A DNA stretch of 55,676 nucleotides from Lamprobacter modestohalophilus (GTDB taxonomy: Bacteria > Pseudomonadota > Gammaproteobacteria > Chromatiales > Chromatiaceae): NCBI RefSeq assembly GCF_016583905.1, contig NZ_NRRY01000031.1:1-55676 (forward strand), read 5' to 3'. Shown one piece after another: positions 45,178 to 53,520 of this stretch. Position numbers and translations under genes: made by a program. Within the stretch, counting starts at the first letter, position 1, and each line of letters starts with the position of its first letter. The notes beneath the pieces are model-generated. The model was not told where the DNA came from. It searched no databases and was given only the letters and a program-made list of their open reading frames with translations.

Positions 45178-45882
45178 TTAATCGTCGTTATCGTTGTCTT
45201 CGTTGTCATCATCGTCGCCGCCGAGATCATCGTCGAGCGATGCGACGAAGGCGAGGATGTCGAGCAGTTCGTCTTCCTCGTAGGCAGCGAAGGTCTCATC
45301 CTCAGGGTCGTCGGCGTGGATGCGCTCGCCGCTCTTGAACAGGGCAATCTGGCGCTCGAGATATTCGTAGTACTGACCTCGCAGCGGCGGCGAATCCTTG
45401 CGTGATTTGCCCTCGGCTTTGCGTCCATGACAGCTCTTGCAATCATACTTGTAGAGCTTCCGACCTGAGCGAGCGCTGCCTTCTTCTGGCCCCGGCACAT
45501 CGAGCTCGATATCGATATCGGAGATATAACCAGCCAGATCCATCAGATCTTGGTCATTGGCTGTCTTCAGACCACCAACCACGAGCATGGCGTCGTAGCC
45601 GCGCGCACCGGTCTGGTAGTCGCGCAGCGCATTCACCAGGTAGTACTCGGGGAGCCCAGCAAGCCGAGGGTATTTGCCGCCCAGGATGCCCTGGCCGCGT
45701 TGACCGTGACAGAGCGCACACTGGCGAAACATCACCTCGCCAGCTCCGAGGTCTGGCTCGTAGTCGTCTAGGGCCTCGTTGCGGGCCTCGTTATCGTCAG
45801 CGGCCTGCACGGGCAAGGTCATTGCCATCAAGGCCAGTGGAACCGCAACCAGCGCGGCGAGAAGCGAACGCGTCAGCGACAT
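45178..45882 (-). CDS. Dihaem cytochrome c (c4/c553 type)
   Basis: A 234-residue periplasmic dihaem cytochrome. The signal peptide MSLTRSLLAALVAVPLALMA ends near residue 27 (VQAAD). Haem sites are CALCH (about residue 53) and CKSCH (about 150), with later methionine and histidine ligands such as the M in GYDAMLV. The last 18 residues are almost all Asp, Gly and Asn (DDDLGGDDDDNEDNDNDD), an unusual acidic tail that could serve docking. The start at 45882 has GGAG nine bases upstream. Two neighbouring hairpins lie in the leader at 45913-45946. It forms a unit with the DUF302 gene. Confidence 0.9.
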   Translation of the reverse strand: MSLTRSLLAALVAVPLALMAMTLPVQAADDNEARNEALDDYEPDLGAGEVMFRQCALCHGQRGQGILGGKYPRLAGLPEYYLVNALRDYQTGARGYDAMLVVGGLKTANDQDLMDLAGYISDIDIELDVPGPEEGSARSGRKLYKYDCKSCHGRKAEGKSRKDSPPLRGQYYEYLERQIALFKSGERIHADDPEDETFAAYEEDELLDILAFVASLDDDLGGDDDDNEDNDNDD

Positions 45883-45912
45883 CGAAACTTGCTCCGTTCT
45901 CTCTTTGGTAGG

Positions 45913-45946
45913 GCTTCGCTTGCGCGAAGCTTGAGAAGGTCTCAAG
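45913..45946 (-). promoter_or_regulatory. Paired hairpins in the cytochrome c leader
   Basis: GCTTCGC/GCGAAGC around TTGC and, sharing one base, CTTGAGA/TCTCAAG around AGG. Both are perfect and end about 30 bases upstream of the start codon at 45882. They could be an operator or an mRNA stability structure. Confidence 0.45.
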
Positions 45947-46147
45947 CGTGAATAGGTCGAGCCTTCATCGTTGTTTTCGGCGCCACTAACATAGGCGATT
46001 GCCCGGGGGGCTGCAACCGCGTTCATAACCATGAAATAAATAGTGGATAAACGGCTCAGTCTGCGCTGATATCACCTATCCAGATCCAACCGCCCCGGCA
46101 GCCGTCGATACCGATGGTGCTGATCGGCGCTGAGTGATCGATCTCGC

Positions 46148-47428
46148 TCAAGAGCGATCGGCATGTAACTGGCGCGCGACAGCCTCGCCGACGCGCCGAC
46201 CACTGCTCAGCGCCCAATGGATCGATGGCGGCGCAGCAAGCTCACCGCAGACCCAAACCCGCTCAGCAACCGGCTGCAAGGTGTCAGACGCGCTTGCTGC
46301 AGTGACTGGCGGAGCCTGCACCGGCAGCGCGTCGTCGATGCGATAAACCGCGAGTCGGCGCCAGGCATCGACCGCATTGCCGAACCAGGAGCGCAACTGC
46401 TGCTGGACCAATGGCGCCAGCTGCTCAGGAGCGCGCTCATGCCCAAAGCAGTTGACGGTCACCAAGGCCTGTCCGGGTGGTGCATAGGCTGGCGCGAGGT
46501 TGCTCGGGCAGAGCAGGCTGTTGATGGGACCTTGGCCGTTGCCGTCGAGAACCAGATAAGGGCCATCAATGGGCGCGACCGGCGCCGCAAAGTAGAAGCA
46601 GGTTGTGCCGCGCGTCGCCGGTGCCGGTTGGTCCAACAGGCGTGCGGACTCGCGCCCTGGGGTTGCAACGATGACGGCCTTGGCAGTGCAGACCGAACCA
46701 TCGCTGAGGACAACCCCAGCTCCACCCCCTGAAGCCCGATCGGACACGATCAGGCGCTCGACCTTGCGCCCTAGCTCGATAGTCTCTGGGGGAAGCCGCT
46801 GCGCAAGCTGCAGCGGTATCTGCGCCATCCCCTCAGCCGGTAGCGCAGTGTCGCCGAGCGCAAAGGCGCGAAACACGAACTCGAAGGCTCGGCTTGAGAC
46901 GTCCAGCTCGGGCTCAAAGAAGACCCCAGCGAAAAATGGCTTAAAAAAGCGCTGAATGATGCGCTCTGAGAACCCAAGCTCGCGCAGCAGCGTGAGCGCT
47001 GAGGTTTCGGGTCGGCCGTAAAGGGCATCGAGATCGCCCCGGATGGCTCGTTGGCGCAGGCGCAGCAAGCGCAGCTTGTCCGCAAGGCTACCGACTGGGG
47101 ACAGCACCATCTCTGGCAAGCGCTCTGGATGCCGCCAAATATCGCTGACGCGATGGAAGCGATTGCCGATGCGCACCTGGGCGCCGGGATAGAACGGGCG
47201 CAGGTCGAGCGCAGCATAATCGAGCTGCCGTTGCGCTTCCGGATACCAGGTCTGCAAGACCTGAAAGCCGCGGTCGAGTCTGAAACCCTCGACCTGGTCG
47301 GTCGCGATGCGGCCGCCGATGCGGTCGCTGGCCTCTAGGAGGCGGTAGCTGATCCTGGACTCATGCAGTGCGCGCGCACAGGCCAAGCCGCTTAATCCTG
47401 CGCCGATAATGATGACATCCGCGTTCAA
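46148..47428 (-). CDS. FAD-dependent amine-oxidase-like protein
   Basis: About 426 residues. The N-terminal ADVIIIGAGLSGLACARAL is the FAD dinucleotide fold, with LEASDRIGGRIATD completing the amine-oxidase/phytoene-desaturase pattern and VWVCGEL near the C-terminus as the second FAD contact. The chosen start is a TTG at 47428, because GGAG lies six bases upstream and it places the fold at the very start; an ATG at 47473 would add 15 residues (MHAKHAKAKHLL) without a site. The substrate is unknown. Relatives are often called protoporphyrinogen oxidase-like or carotenoid-desaturase-like. Confidence 0.82.
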   Translation of the reverse strand: MNADVIIIGAGLSGLACARALHESRISYRLLEASDRIGGRIATDQVEGFRLDRGFQVLQTWYPEAQRQLDYAALDLRPFYPGAQVRIGNRFHRVSDIWRHPERLPEMVLSPVGSLADKLRLLRLRQRAIRGDLDALYGRPETSALTLLRELGFSERIIQRFFKPFFAGVFFEPELDVSSRAFEFVFRAFALGDTALPAEGMAQIPLQLAQRLPPETIELGRKVERLIVSDRASGGGAGVVLSDGSVCTAKAVIVATPGRESARLLDQPAPATRGTTCFYFAAPVAPIDGPYLVLDGNGQGPINSLLCPSNLAPAYAPPGQALVTVNCFGHERAPEQLAPLVQQQLRSWFGNAVDAWRRLAVYRIDDALPVQAPPVTAASASDTLQPVAERVWVCGELAAPPSIHWALSSGRRVGEAVARQLHADRS

Positions 47429-47535
47429 GTGATTCTCCAATAGATGCTTGGCCTTAGCATGCTTGGCATGCACCTGACGCGGACGATGGCTGTGCGACGC
47501 GCGGACTCGACGTCAGTGCTGTGTACCAGGTGGTA

Positions 47536-48279
47536 TCAGTGATACTGCTCAGTGGTGTAGTGGCCGGGCTCGGTGCGCTTATGTCGATGTAGTCCATGCG
47601 CTTCGAGCCAAGCGCGGACGTCCTTGATCATCTCTGAATTACCACAGAGCATCAGATGGCTATCGTTGGTGGTGATCTTGGCGCCTGCTGCATCCTCGAG
47701 CACGCCATTTTCGAGCAGATTCGTGATCCTGCCTTGGAGGGCGGTCTCGCTTGAATCGCGGGTGAGTGCGGAGATGAAGGTGAAGGCACCCTCGTGTTTG
47801 GCTTGCAGTTCAGCGATGGTCTCGCCGTAGGCCAACTCGCCAGTGTTGCGCGCCCCGTGCACCAGAATGATCCGCTCGAAGCGCTCCCAGGGCTCGGCGG
47901 TCTTCAGGATCGAGAGAAAGACGCCTAGTGCGGTCCCCGTCGCCAACATCCACAGGTCTCGACGCGAGACCACGTTGTCCATCGTAAACACACCGCTGGC
48001 CTTCGCTGAGATCCAGATCCGATCGCCGATCTCGAGGTCGGACAGCTTGGGTGTGAGCGGCCCCTCCGGCACCTCATTGAAATAGATTTCCAACGGTTGT
48101 TCTTGCGGTGCGTTGACCAGCGAGTAGGGCCGCCCGACACGCTCACCATCGACATCTAGCGCGACCTTGATGTACTGCCCGGCCTGGAAGTCTGTGAGCG
48201 GTGCGTCGATCTGCAGGCTGTAGAGTGCCTGCGACCAATGCCGCTTCCCCGAGATTCTCCCTTCGATCCAATCAACCAT
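47536..48279 (-). CDS. fpr: Ferredoxin-NADP reductase
   Basis: A 247-residue FAD enzyme of the bacterial FPR type. FAD is bound by GRPYSLVNAP, NADP by LATGTALGVFLSIL, and the C-terminal CGNSEMIKDVRAWL completes the fold. It exchanges electrons between NADPH and ferredoxin or flavodoxin. The frame begins MVDWIEGRISGKRHW, with AAAGAT but no strong site upstream. It is separate from the upstream gene by 254 bases that carry promoters in both directions. Confidence 0.93.
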   Translation of the reverse strand: MVDWIEGRISGKRHWSQALYSLQIDAPLTDFQAGQYIKVALDVDGERVGRPYSLVNAPQEQPLEIYFNEVPEGPLTPKLSDLEIGDRIWISAKASGVFTMDNVVSRRDLWMLATGTALGVFLSILKTAEPWERFERIILVHGARNTGELAYGETIAELQAKHEGAFTFISALTRDSSETALQGRITNLLENGVLEDAAGAKITTNDSHLMLCGNSEMIKDVRAWLEAHGLHRHKRTEPGHYTTEQYH

Positions 48280-48533
48280 CGATCTTTACCTCAATAACGT
48301 GTTTAGTTTGCCTAGGTGGCTCCGGAACGACCTTTTCAAACCTTGTACAGCGAATGTTCAGTGACGGATCGCTGGCTCAAAGACCTCGCAAACCGAGCCT
48401 TCAGTGTTGATTTTCTGCTAAACCCTATCAGGGTCAGGTGTTTGAACGCCAGCGCTCGACCGGTTGTGTTCGCGGATCGACATCCCATTTCAGGGTTGTC
48501 AAGACTTTGCACAACCATATAAGAGGCCAATCC

Positions 48534-49076
48534 ATGCGACTTCTGGCTCTAATCGCCGTTCTAGGAGGCTTAACCATGACGACGAACGCAACCGCTAACT
48601 GCGGCCCAGCACTCGATTTCGAACTGCGACGTCTCGCGGGTGATGAATCCGTGAGGCTCTGCGATGCCTACCAAGGCAAGGTGGTGCTGATGGTCAATAC
48701 CGCCAGCAAGTGTGGGTTCACCGGTCAGTACGAGGGTCTTGAGGCACTCTACGACAAGTACAAGGAGCGCGGACTGGTGGTGCTGGGCTTCCCCTCCAAC
48801 GACTTCGGCAACCAAGAGCCGGGCAGCGAGGAGCAGATTCAGCAATTCTGCCGCCTGACCTACTCGGTCGAGTTCCCGATGTTCGAGAAGATCCACGTCA
48901 AGAAGGGCGTGGCTGATCCGCTTTATCAGTACCTTGCCGCCCAAACTGGAGCCTACCCGAAATGGAACTTCTACAAGTACCTGATCGATCGCGACGGAAA
49001 GGTCGTCGACTACTTCTCAAGTATCACATCACCTGATAGCAAGAAGTTCATAGCGGCAATCGAAAAATTGCTCTGA
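48534..49076 (+). CDS. Glutathione peroxidase, predicted secreted
   Basis: A 180-residue Cys-type glutathione peroxidase. An N-terminal hydrophobic segment (MRLLALIAVLGGLTM, then TNATAN) looks like a short signal peptide, so the enzyme is probably periplasmic. The catalytic cysteine is in NTASKCGFTGQYEGL, the glutamine and tryptophan partners in GFPSNDFGNQEPG and KWNFYKYL. It reduces peroxides with thiols. The start at 48534 has AGAGG seven bases upstream; the frame start at 48438 is not supported. E. coli names a relative BtuE, but a B12 link is not implied. Confidence 0.9.
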   Translation: MRLLALIAVLGGLTMTTNATANCGPALDFELRRLAGDESVRLCDAYQGKVVLMVNTASKCGFTGQYEGLEALYDKYKERGLVVLGFPSNDFGNQEPGSEEQIQQFCRLTYSVEFPMFEKIHVKKGVADPLYQYLAAQTGAYPKWNFYKYLIDRDGKVVDYFSSITSPDSKKFIAAIEKLL

Positions 49077-49186
49077 GAATACTGTAAGACCCAACCTAAA
49101 GTAACGCGCTGAAAGCAGGTTCTAGGATTGCTCGATCGGGCAGAACACCTGAGAATGGCGACCAGATCGACGGCACAGCCGTCAGC

Positions 49187-52100
49187 GTGAAGAGGTCGAC
49201 CGCATTGCCCAGCACTCCCTACCATCCTGATGATCCGGATCAGGACACAGCCGAAGGCCCGCCGCCGCTGTTGCCTGAGGATTTTGGGCTGACCCCGGCC
49301 AGCACACCGACCGATTCGCTGTCAGAGCTGGCCGAGGCCATGCCAGGGATGCGGGTGCCGCCGCATAACCTGCAGGCTGAACAGTCGCTGCTCGGCGCCC
49401 TGATGCTTGAGAACAGCGTTTGGGAGCAGGTCGCGGACAAGGTGCGCGAGACCGATTTCTACCGCCAAGAACACCAGCTGATCTTCCGCGCGATCCACAT
49501 CCTGGCCGAGCAGGATCAGCCGTTCGACGTCATCACGTTGGCGGAGGCGCTGGAGAAGCGCAAGCTGCTCGACGACATGGGCGGAATGCAGTATCTGGCC
49601 GAGATCGATCGCAACACTGGCTCGGCCGCCAATGCCGCGCATTATGCGCGCATCGTCCGTTTCAACTCAGTGCTACGGCAGCTGATACGCGCTGGCACCG
49701 GCATCGCCGATCTGGCGTTCGACACCAAGGGCCGCAGCGAGGCCGAGATCCTCGACGCCGCTGAGGCCAAGGTGTTCGAGATCGCCGAACAACTCACCCG
49801 CGGCGGCGGTTTCAAGTCGATCGAAGACCTGCTGACTATTGCGGTCAACAAGATCGATGAGCTTTATCACCGTAATGAACCGATCACCGGCCTGCCGACG
49901 GGATTCATCGACTTCGACATGAAGACCTCCGGCCTGCAGCCCGCCGATCTGATCATCTGCGCTGGGAGGCCGTCGATGGGCAAGTGCCTAGAGGCCAGCA
50001 GTGAGATCCTGCTCGCGGATGGCCGGGTCACAACCATCGAAGCGATCGTTCAGGAACGCCAAGCAGCGTTGCTGACGTTGGATCAGCGCCTGCACTTCAG
50101 AACGACGCAGCCAAGTGCCTTTGTTGATGACGGGCATAAACCGGTGTTTCGGGTCACCACCAGACTCGGGCGCGTCGTCGATACGACAGTCACTCATCCG
50201 TTTCTGACCATGGATGGCTGGCAGGCGCTCAGCGAACTCGACGTCGGTGACTGCATCGCTGTGCCGCGACGCCTGCCGGTCTTCGGCAACAAGTCGATGC
50301 GCGACTGTGAGGTCAGGCTGCTCGGCTGCTTGATCGGTGACGGATGCCTCAGAGGCGCAACGCCGACGTTCATCAACGACAGCCCTCAGCTCCAGAGCGA
50401 CTTCATCGACGCAGCCAATGCCTTCGGCGGTGTGCGTGCTCTGCTGAAGCGACGCCCAAACCGTACGTCTGAGGTCTGCGTGGTCGCGGATCACGACGCA
50501 ACGGAGACTCAGCGCAGTAGTGCGTTCAGCACAGCATTGCGCGATGCTCTCGCGCTGTCTGGCCGCTCTCAGCGCCAGCTTGCACTCGCCACTGGAGCGA
50601 GTCCGGCAACCGTCTGCTATTGGCTCCAAGGGCGAAACATGCCAGGTGCGGCGTTGTTTGATGGGATCGAACGATTCTTTGCCAATGCCAGAGTCGCTTG
50701 GGCGCCGAGCGCCCGCGAGCGCGGGGTAAAGAACGGCCCCAATGCACTGACTCGCTGGCTGATAGAGCTCGAGCTCTGGGAACGCGATGCGCATGATAAG
50801 TGCATTCCAGCGCCGGTCTTCGAACTGCCTAAGGCACAACTTGCCTTGTTTCTGAATCGACTCTTCGCAACCGATGGTTGGGCGACGCTGCTTGCGAGCG
50901 GTCAGTGCCAGATTGGCTATGCCTCAGCCAGTGAACGTTTGGCGCGGCAGGTTCAGCATCTCCTGCTGCGCTTTGGCGTCATCGCCAAGCTTCGCTACCG
51001 CCGTATTCGCCGCAAGCAGTTAGGCGCACAGCTAGGCGCACAGCTAGGCGAGCAGTTGGGCGAGCAGCCGGCAGCGCAGACCGAGTTCAGCGCCTGGCAA
51101 CTCGATTTGACTGACGCAGACTCAATCCGCACCTTCGCGACCGAGATCGGAATCTACTCGAAGGAGGCCGCTCTCGGACGCGTCTTGGAAGCCCTTGATC
51201 AGAAACGCCGACAGACGAATGTAGATCTGATTCCGGCCGCTGTTTGGGAGCAGCTGCAGGCCGCGAAGGGTGATGAATCCTGGTCAAGGTTAGCTCTGCG
51301 GGCTGGGCTTACCGGGGTTTCCAATATCCATGCCGGAAAACGCGCGCTGTCTCGGCAGCGCTTGGGACAGCTCGCTGAAGCGCTTAACGAACCTACGCTG
51401 AGCGATCTTGCCAACAGCGAACTCTTTTGGGACCAGATCGTATCCATTGAGCCCATCGGCTTGCGGCAGGTTTACGACCTGACCATCCCGGAGACGCACA
51501 ACTTTGTCGCTAACGACATCTGCGTGCACAACACCAGTTTCGCGATGAACATCGCCGAGAACGTTGCGATCAAGACGGGTAAGGGCGTTGCCGTATTCAG
51601 TATGGAGATGCCAGGCGATGCGCTGGCGATGCGCATGATGTCGTCGTTAGGACAGATCGACCAGCATCGGGTGCGGACCGGCAAGCTGACCGAAGAAGAC
51701 TGGCCGCGGCTGACCTCGGCGGTGACCATGCTCTCACAAGCGCCGATGTATATTGATGACACCCCGGCGCTGTCACCAACCGATCTCCGTGCGCGGGTGC
51801 GCCGGCTGCAGCGTGATCTCAAGCGCGAAGAGAAAGAGTTGGGCATGATCGTCATCGATTACCTGCAGCTGATGCAGGCCTCGAGCGAAGGGGAGAATCG
51901 CGCGACCGAGATTTCGACAATATCACGCTCACTCAAGGCGCTGGCAAAGGAGCTCCATGTGCCAGTTGTGGCCTTGTCGCAGCTCAATCGAAGCCTCGAA
52001 CAGCGTCCCAACAAACGCCCTCAGATGTCCGATCTGAGGGAAAGTGGGGCGATTGAACAGGATGCAGACGTCATCGCCTTCATCTATCGCGACGAGGTCT

Positions 52101-52255
52101 ACAATGAGGACAGCCCGGATAAAGGTGTCGCTGAAATCATCATCGCCAAACAGCGTAACGGGCCGATCGGTGTCGTGAAGCTGGCGTTCCTCGGGCAGTT
52201 CACCAAGTTCGAGAACCTAGCCGAAGACCTGTACGGCGATCTGGGGTACCAATGA
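49187..52255 (+). CDS. dnaB: Replicative DNA helicase with an in-frame intein
   Basis: A 1022-codon frame whose product should splice to a 506-residue helicase. The N-terminal domain starts near residue 55 (PPHNLQAEQSLLGAL); the RecA-like part has GRPSMGK, interrupted, then TSFAMNIAENVA, VFSMEMPGDALAMRM, VIDYLQLM, LSQLNRSLEQR and SGAIEQDADVIAFIYRD. The GTG at 49187 is listed; a TTG at 49205 has AGAGG at better spacing and would remove six residues. The first 50 residues are Pro/Asp-rich, as in other DnaB proteins of this group. Its stop overlaps the alr start (ATGA). Splicing must occur for the P-loop to form. Confidence 0.96.
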   Translation: MKRSTALPSTPYHPDDPDQDTAEGPPPLLPEDFGLTPASTPTDSLSELAEAMPGMRVPPHNLQAEQSLLGALMLENSVWEQVADKVRETDFYRQEHQLIFRAIHILAEQDQPFDVITLAEALEKRKLLDDMGGMQYLAEIDRNTGSAANAAHYARIVRFNSVLRQLIRAGTGIADLAFDTKGRSEAEILDAAEAKVFEIAEQLTRGGGFKSIEDLLTIAVNKIDELYHRNEPITGLPTGFIDFDMKTSGLQPADLIICAGRPSMGKCLEASSEILLADGRVTTIEAIVQERQAALLTLDQRLHFRTTQPSAFVDDGHKPVFRVTTRLGRVVDTTVTHPFLTMDGWQALSELDVGDCIAVPRRLPVFGNKSMRDCEVRLLGCLIGDGCLRGATPTFINDSPQLQSDFIDAANAFGGVRALLKRRPNRTSEVCVVADHDATETQRSSAFSTALRDALALSGRSQRQLALATGASPATVCYWLQGRNMPGAALFDGIERFFANARVAWAPSARERGVKNGPNALTRWLIELELWERDAHDKCIPAPVFELPKAQLALFLNRLFATDGWATLLASGQCQIGYASASERLARQVQHLLLRFGVIAKLRYRRIRRKQLGAQLGAQLGEQLGEQPAAQTEFSAWQLDLTDADSIRTFATEIGIYSKEAALGRVLEALDQKRRQTNVDLIPAAVWEQLQAAKGDESWSRLALRAGLTGVSNIHAGKRALSRQRLGQLAEALNEPTLSDLANSELFWDQIVSIEPIGLRQVYDLTIPETHNFVANDICVHNTSFAMNIAENVAIKTGKGVAVFSMEMPGDALAMRMMSSLGQIDQHRVRTGKLTEEDWPRLTSAVTMLSQAPMYIDDTPALSPTDLRARVRRLQRDLKREEKELGMIVIDYLQLMQASSEGENRATEISTISRSLKALAKELHVPVVALSQLNRSLEQRPNKRPQMSDLRESGAIEQDADVIAFIYRDEVYNEDSPDKGVAEIIIAKQRNGPIGVVKLAFLGQFTKFENLAEDLYGDLGYQ
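49985..51532 (+). mobile_element. DnaB intein with LAGLIDADG-type homing endonuclease
   Basis: A 516-residue intein placed inside the Walker A motif: the host reads GRPSMGK before it and TSFAMN after it. It starts with C (block A CLEASSEILLADG), has block B GRVVDTTVTHPFLTMDGW with the T..H pair, and ends RQVYDLTIPETHNFVANDICVHN, whose H-N and following T are the splice residues. The endonuclease core has LLGCLIGDGCL and LFLNRLFATDGW, the two DOD motifs. Between them and after them are segments that look like XRE helix-turn-helices (SQRQLALATGASPATVCYWL at about 50570-50630 and LALRAGLTGVSNIHAGKRAL near 51285-51350). A Leu/Gly/Gln-rich stretch (51019-51068) is a 12-base repeat. All splice residues are present, so it is likely active. 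Confidence 0.95.
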
Positions 52256-53520
52256 TCGTCGGACCCGTCGCACAGATCGATCTCGAGGCACTCCGGCATA
52301 ACCTTGCAATTTGCCGAGCCGTGGCACCGACTAGCCGCGTTTGGGCGGTGATCAAGGCCAATGCCTATGGTCACGGCGTGGGGCAGTGCGCCGCTGCACT
52401 CGACGCAGCAGATGGGTTTGCGCTGGCGCGGGTGGAGGAGGCACTGTTGCTGCGGGCGACCGGTGTCAGCAAGCCGCTGCTGGTGATGGAGGGCATCGCC
52501 AACGAGGCCGAGGCCAGTGCGGTGCTCCCCATGCAGGTCGAGCTGGTGGTTCATGCAACTCGGCATCTGGATCTGATCCTCAACGAGCTCGAGACAAACC
52601 CGCAGTCGAGACCCCAACGCATCTGGCTCAAGCTCGACACCGGGATGGGACGGCTCGGCCTGCAGCCTCAAGAGGCGGTGGCGCTGATCGAGCGCCTGCG
52701 CGCGCTGCCATCGAGACTGGCTGAGGCGTTGGAGCTCGCTGGGATCATGACGCATCTGGCCAATGCCGATGATCCATCGCATGCCATGACCGACAGGCAA
52801 TGCGAGCAGGCGAGGGCGCTCGCCGAACGCTTTGATCTGCCGTTATCCATTGGTAACTCGGCCGGCATTCTGGCCCATCCTGCGGCACGCAGTGATTGGG
52901 TGCGGCCGGGGATCATGCTCTACGGTGGCTCGCCCTTACTGAACCGGTCAGCGGTAGCGCTCGATCTGCGGCCGGTGATGACCCTGTCGAGCCCGTTGAT
53001 CGCCGTGCGCGAGTTCAAGGCCGGCACGCCGATCGGCTACGGCAGCACCTATCGCTGCCCAGAAGCGATGCGCGTTGGCGTGGTGGCGATTGGCTATGGC
53101 GATGGCTACCCCCGCCATGCACCGACGGGTACGCCGGTGCTGGTCCGCGGCCAGCGTGCAGAGTTGCTTGGGCGCGTCTCTATGGACATGATCAGCATCG
53201 ATCTTCGGCCGATACCGGGGGCCGAGGTGGGGGATAGCGTCACCTTGTGGGGTCAGGGCTTGCCGGTTGAGCAAGTGGCTGAGCAGGTCGGCACGATCAA
53301 CTATGAACTGCTGTGCAGACTCTCGCCACGAGTCAGAGTCGTTCACGAGCAGGGGCCATCTTCGAAGTCCGCCGCATCGGCACGAGAGACGACGCCGGCC
53401 CTGGTTAGGCAGCCGGGGCAAGGCCAGGCGGCTGAGCAAGCATCAGAACTCGAATCGGCGCTCGCGCCGACGCAAAAGCAGGAGCCGCTCGGGCAGCAAG
53501 GACCGGAGCAGGGGCCTTGA
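52252..53520 (+). CDS. alr: Alanine racemase
   Basis: A 422-residue PLP enzyme making D-alanine for peptidoglycan. The PLP lysine is in WAVIKANAYGHGV (about residue 36), the catalytic tyrosine in GYGSTYRC (about 265), with WLKLDTGMGRLG and GDGYPRHAP typical of the family. The enzyme proper ends near residue 363; the last 59 residues are a Gln/Ala/Ser/Pro-rich tail (RQPGQGQAAEQASELES) not normally present. The start overlaps dnaB and the end overlaps radA, so the three are one operon. The tail may be a by-product of repeat expansion. Confidence 0.95.
   Translation: MIVGPVAQIDLEALRHNLAICRAVAPTSRVWAVIKANAYGHGVGQCAAALDAADGFALARVEEALLLRATGVSKPLLVMEGIANEAEASAVLPMQVELVVHATRHLDLILNELETNPQSRPQRIWLKLDTGMGRLGLQPQEAVALIERLRALPSRLAEALELAGIMTHLANADDPSHAMTDRQCEQARALAERFDLPLSIGNSAGILAHPAARSDWVRPGIMLYGGSPLLNRSAVALDLRPVMTLSSPLIAVREFKAGTPIGYGSTYRCPEAMRVGVVAIGYGDGYPRHAPTGTPVLVRGQRAELLGRVSMDMISIDLRPIPGAEVGDSVTLWGQGLPVEQVAEQVGTINYELLCRLSPRVRVVHEQGPSSKSAASARETTPALVRQPGQGQAAEQASELESALAPTQKQEPLGQQGPEQGP

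Noticed and set aside
48534-49076. B12-specific role for the glutathione peroxidase (BtuE name)
   Set aside because: The E. coli name is historical; the sequence shows only a thiol peroxidase and it is far from the btu genes here.
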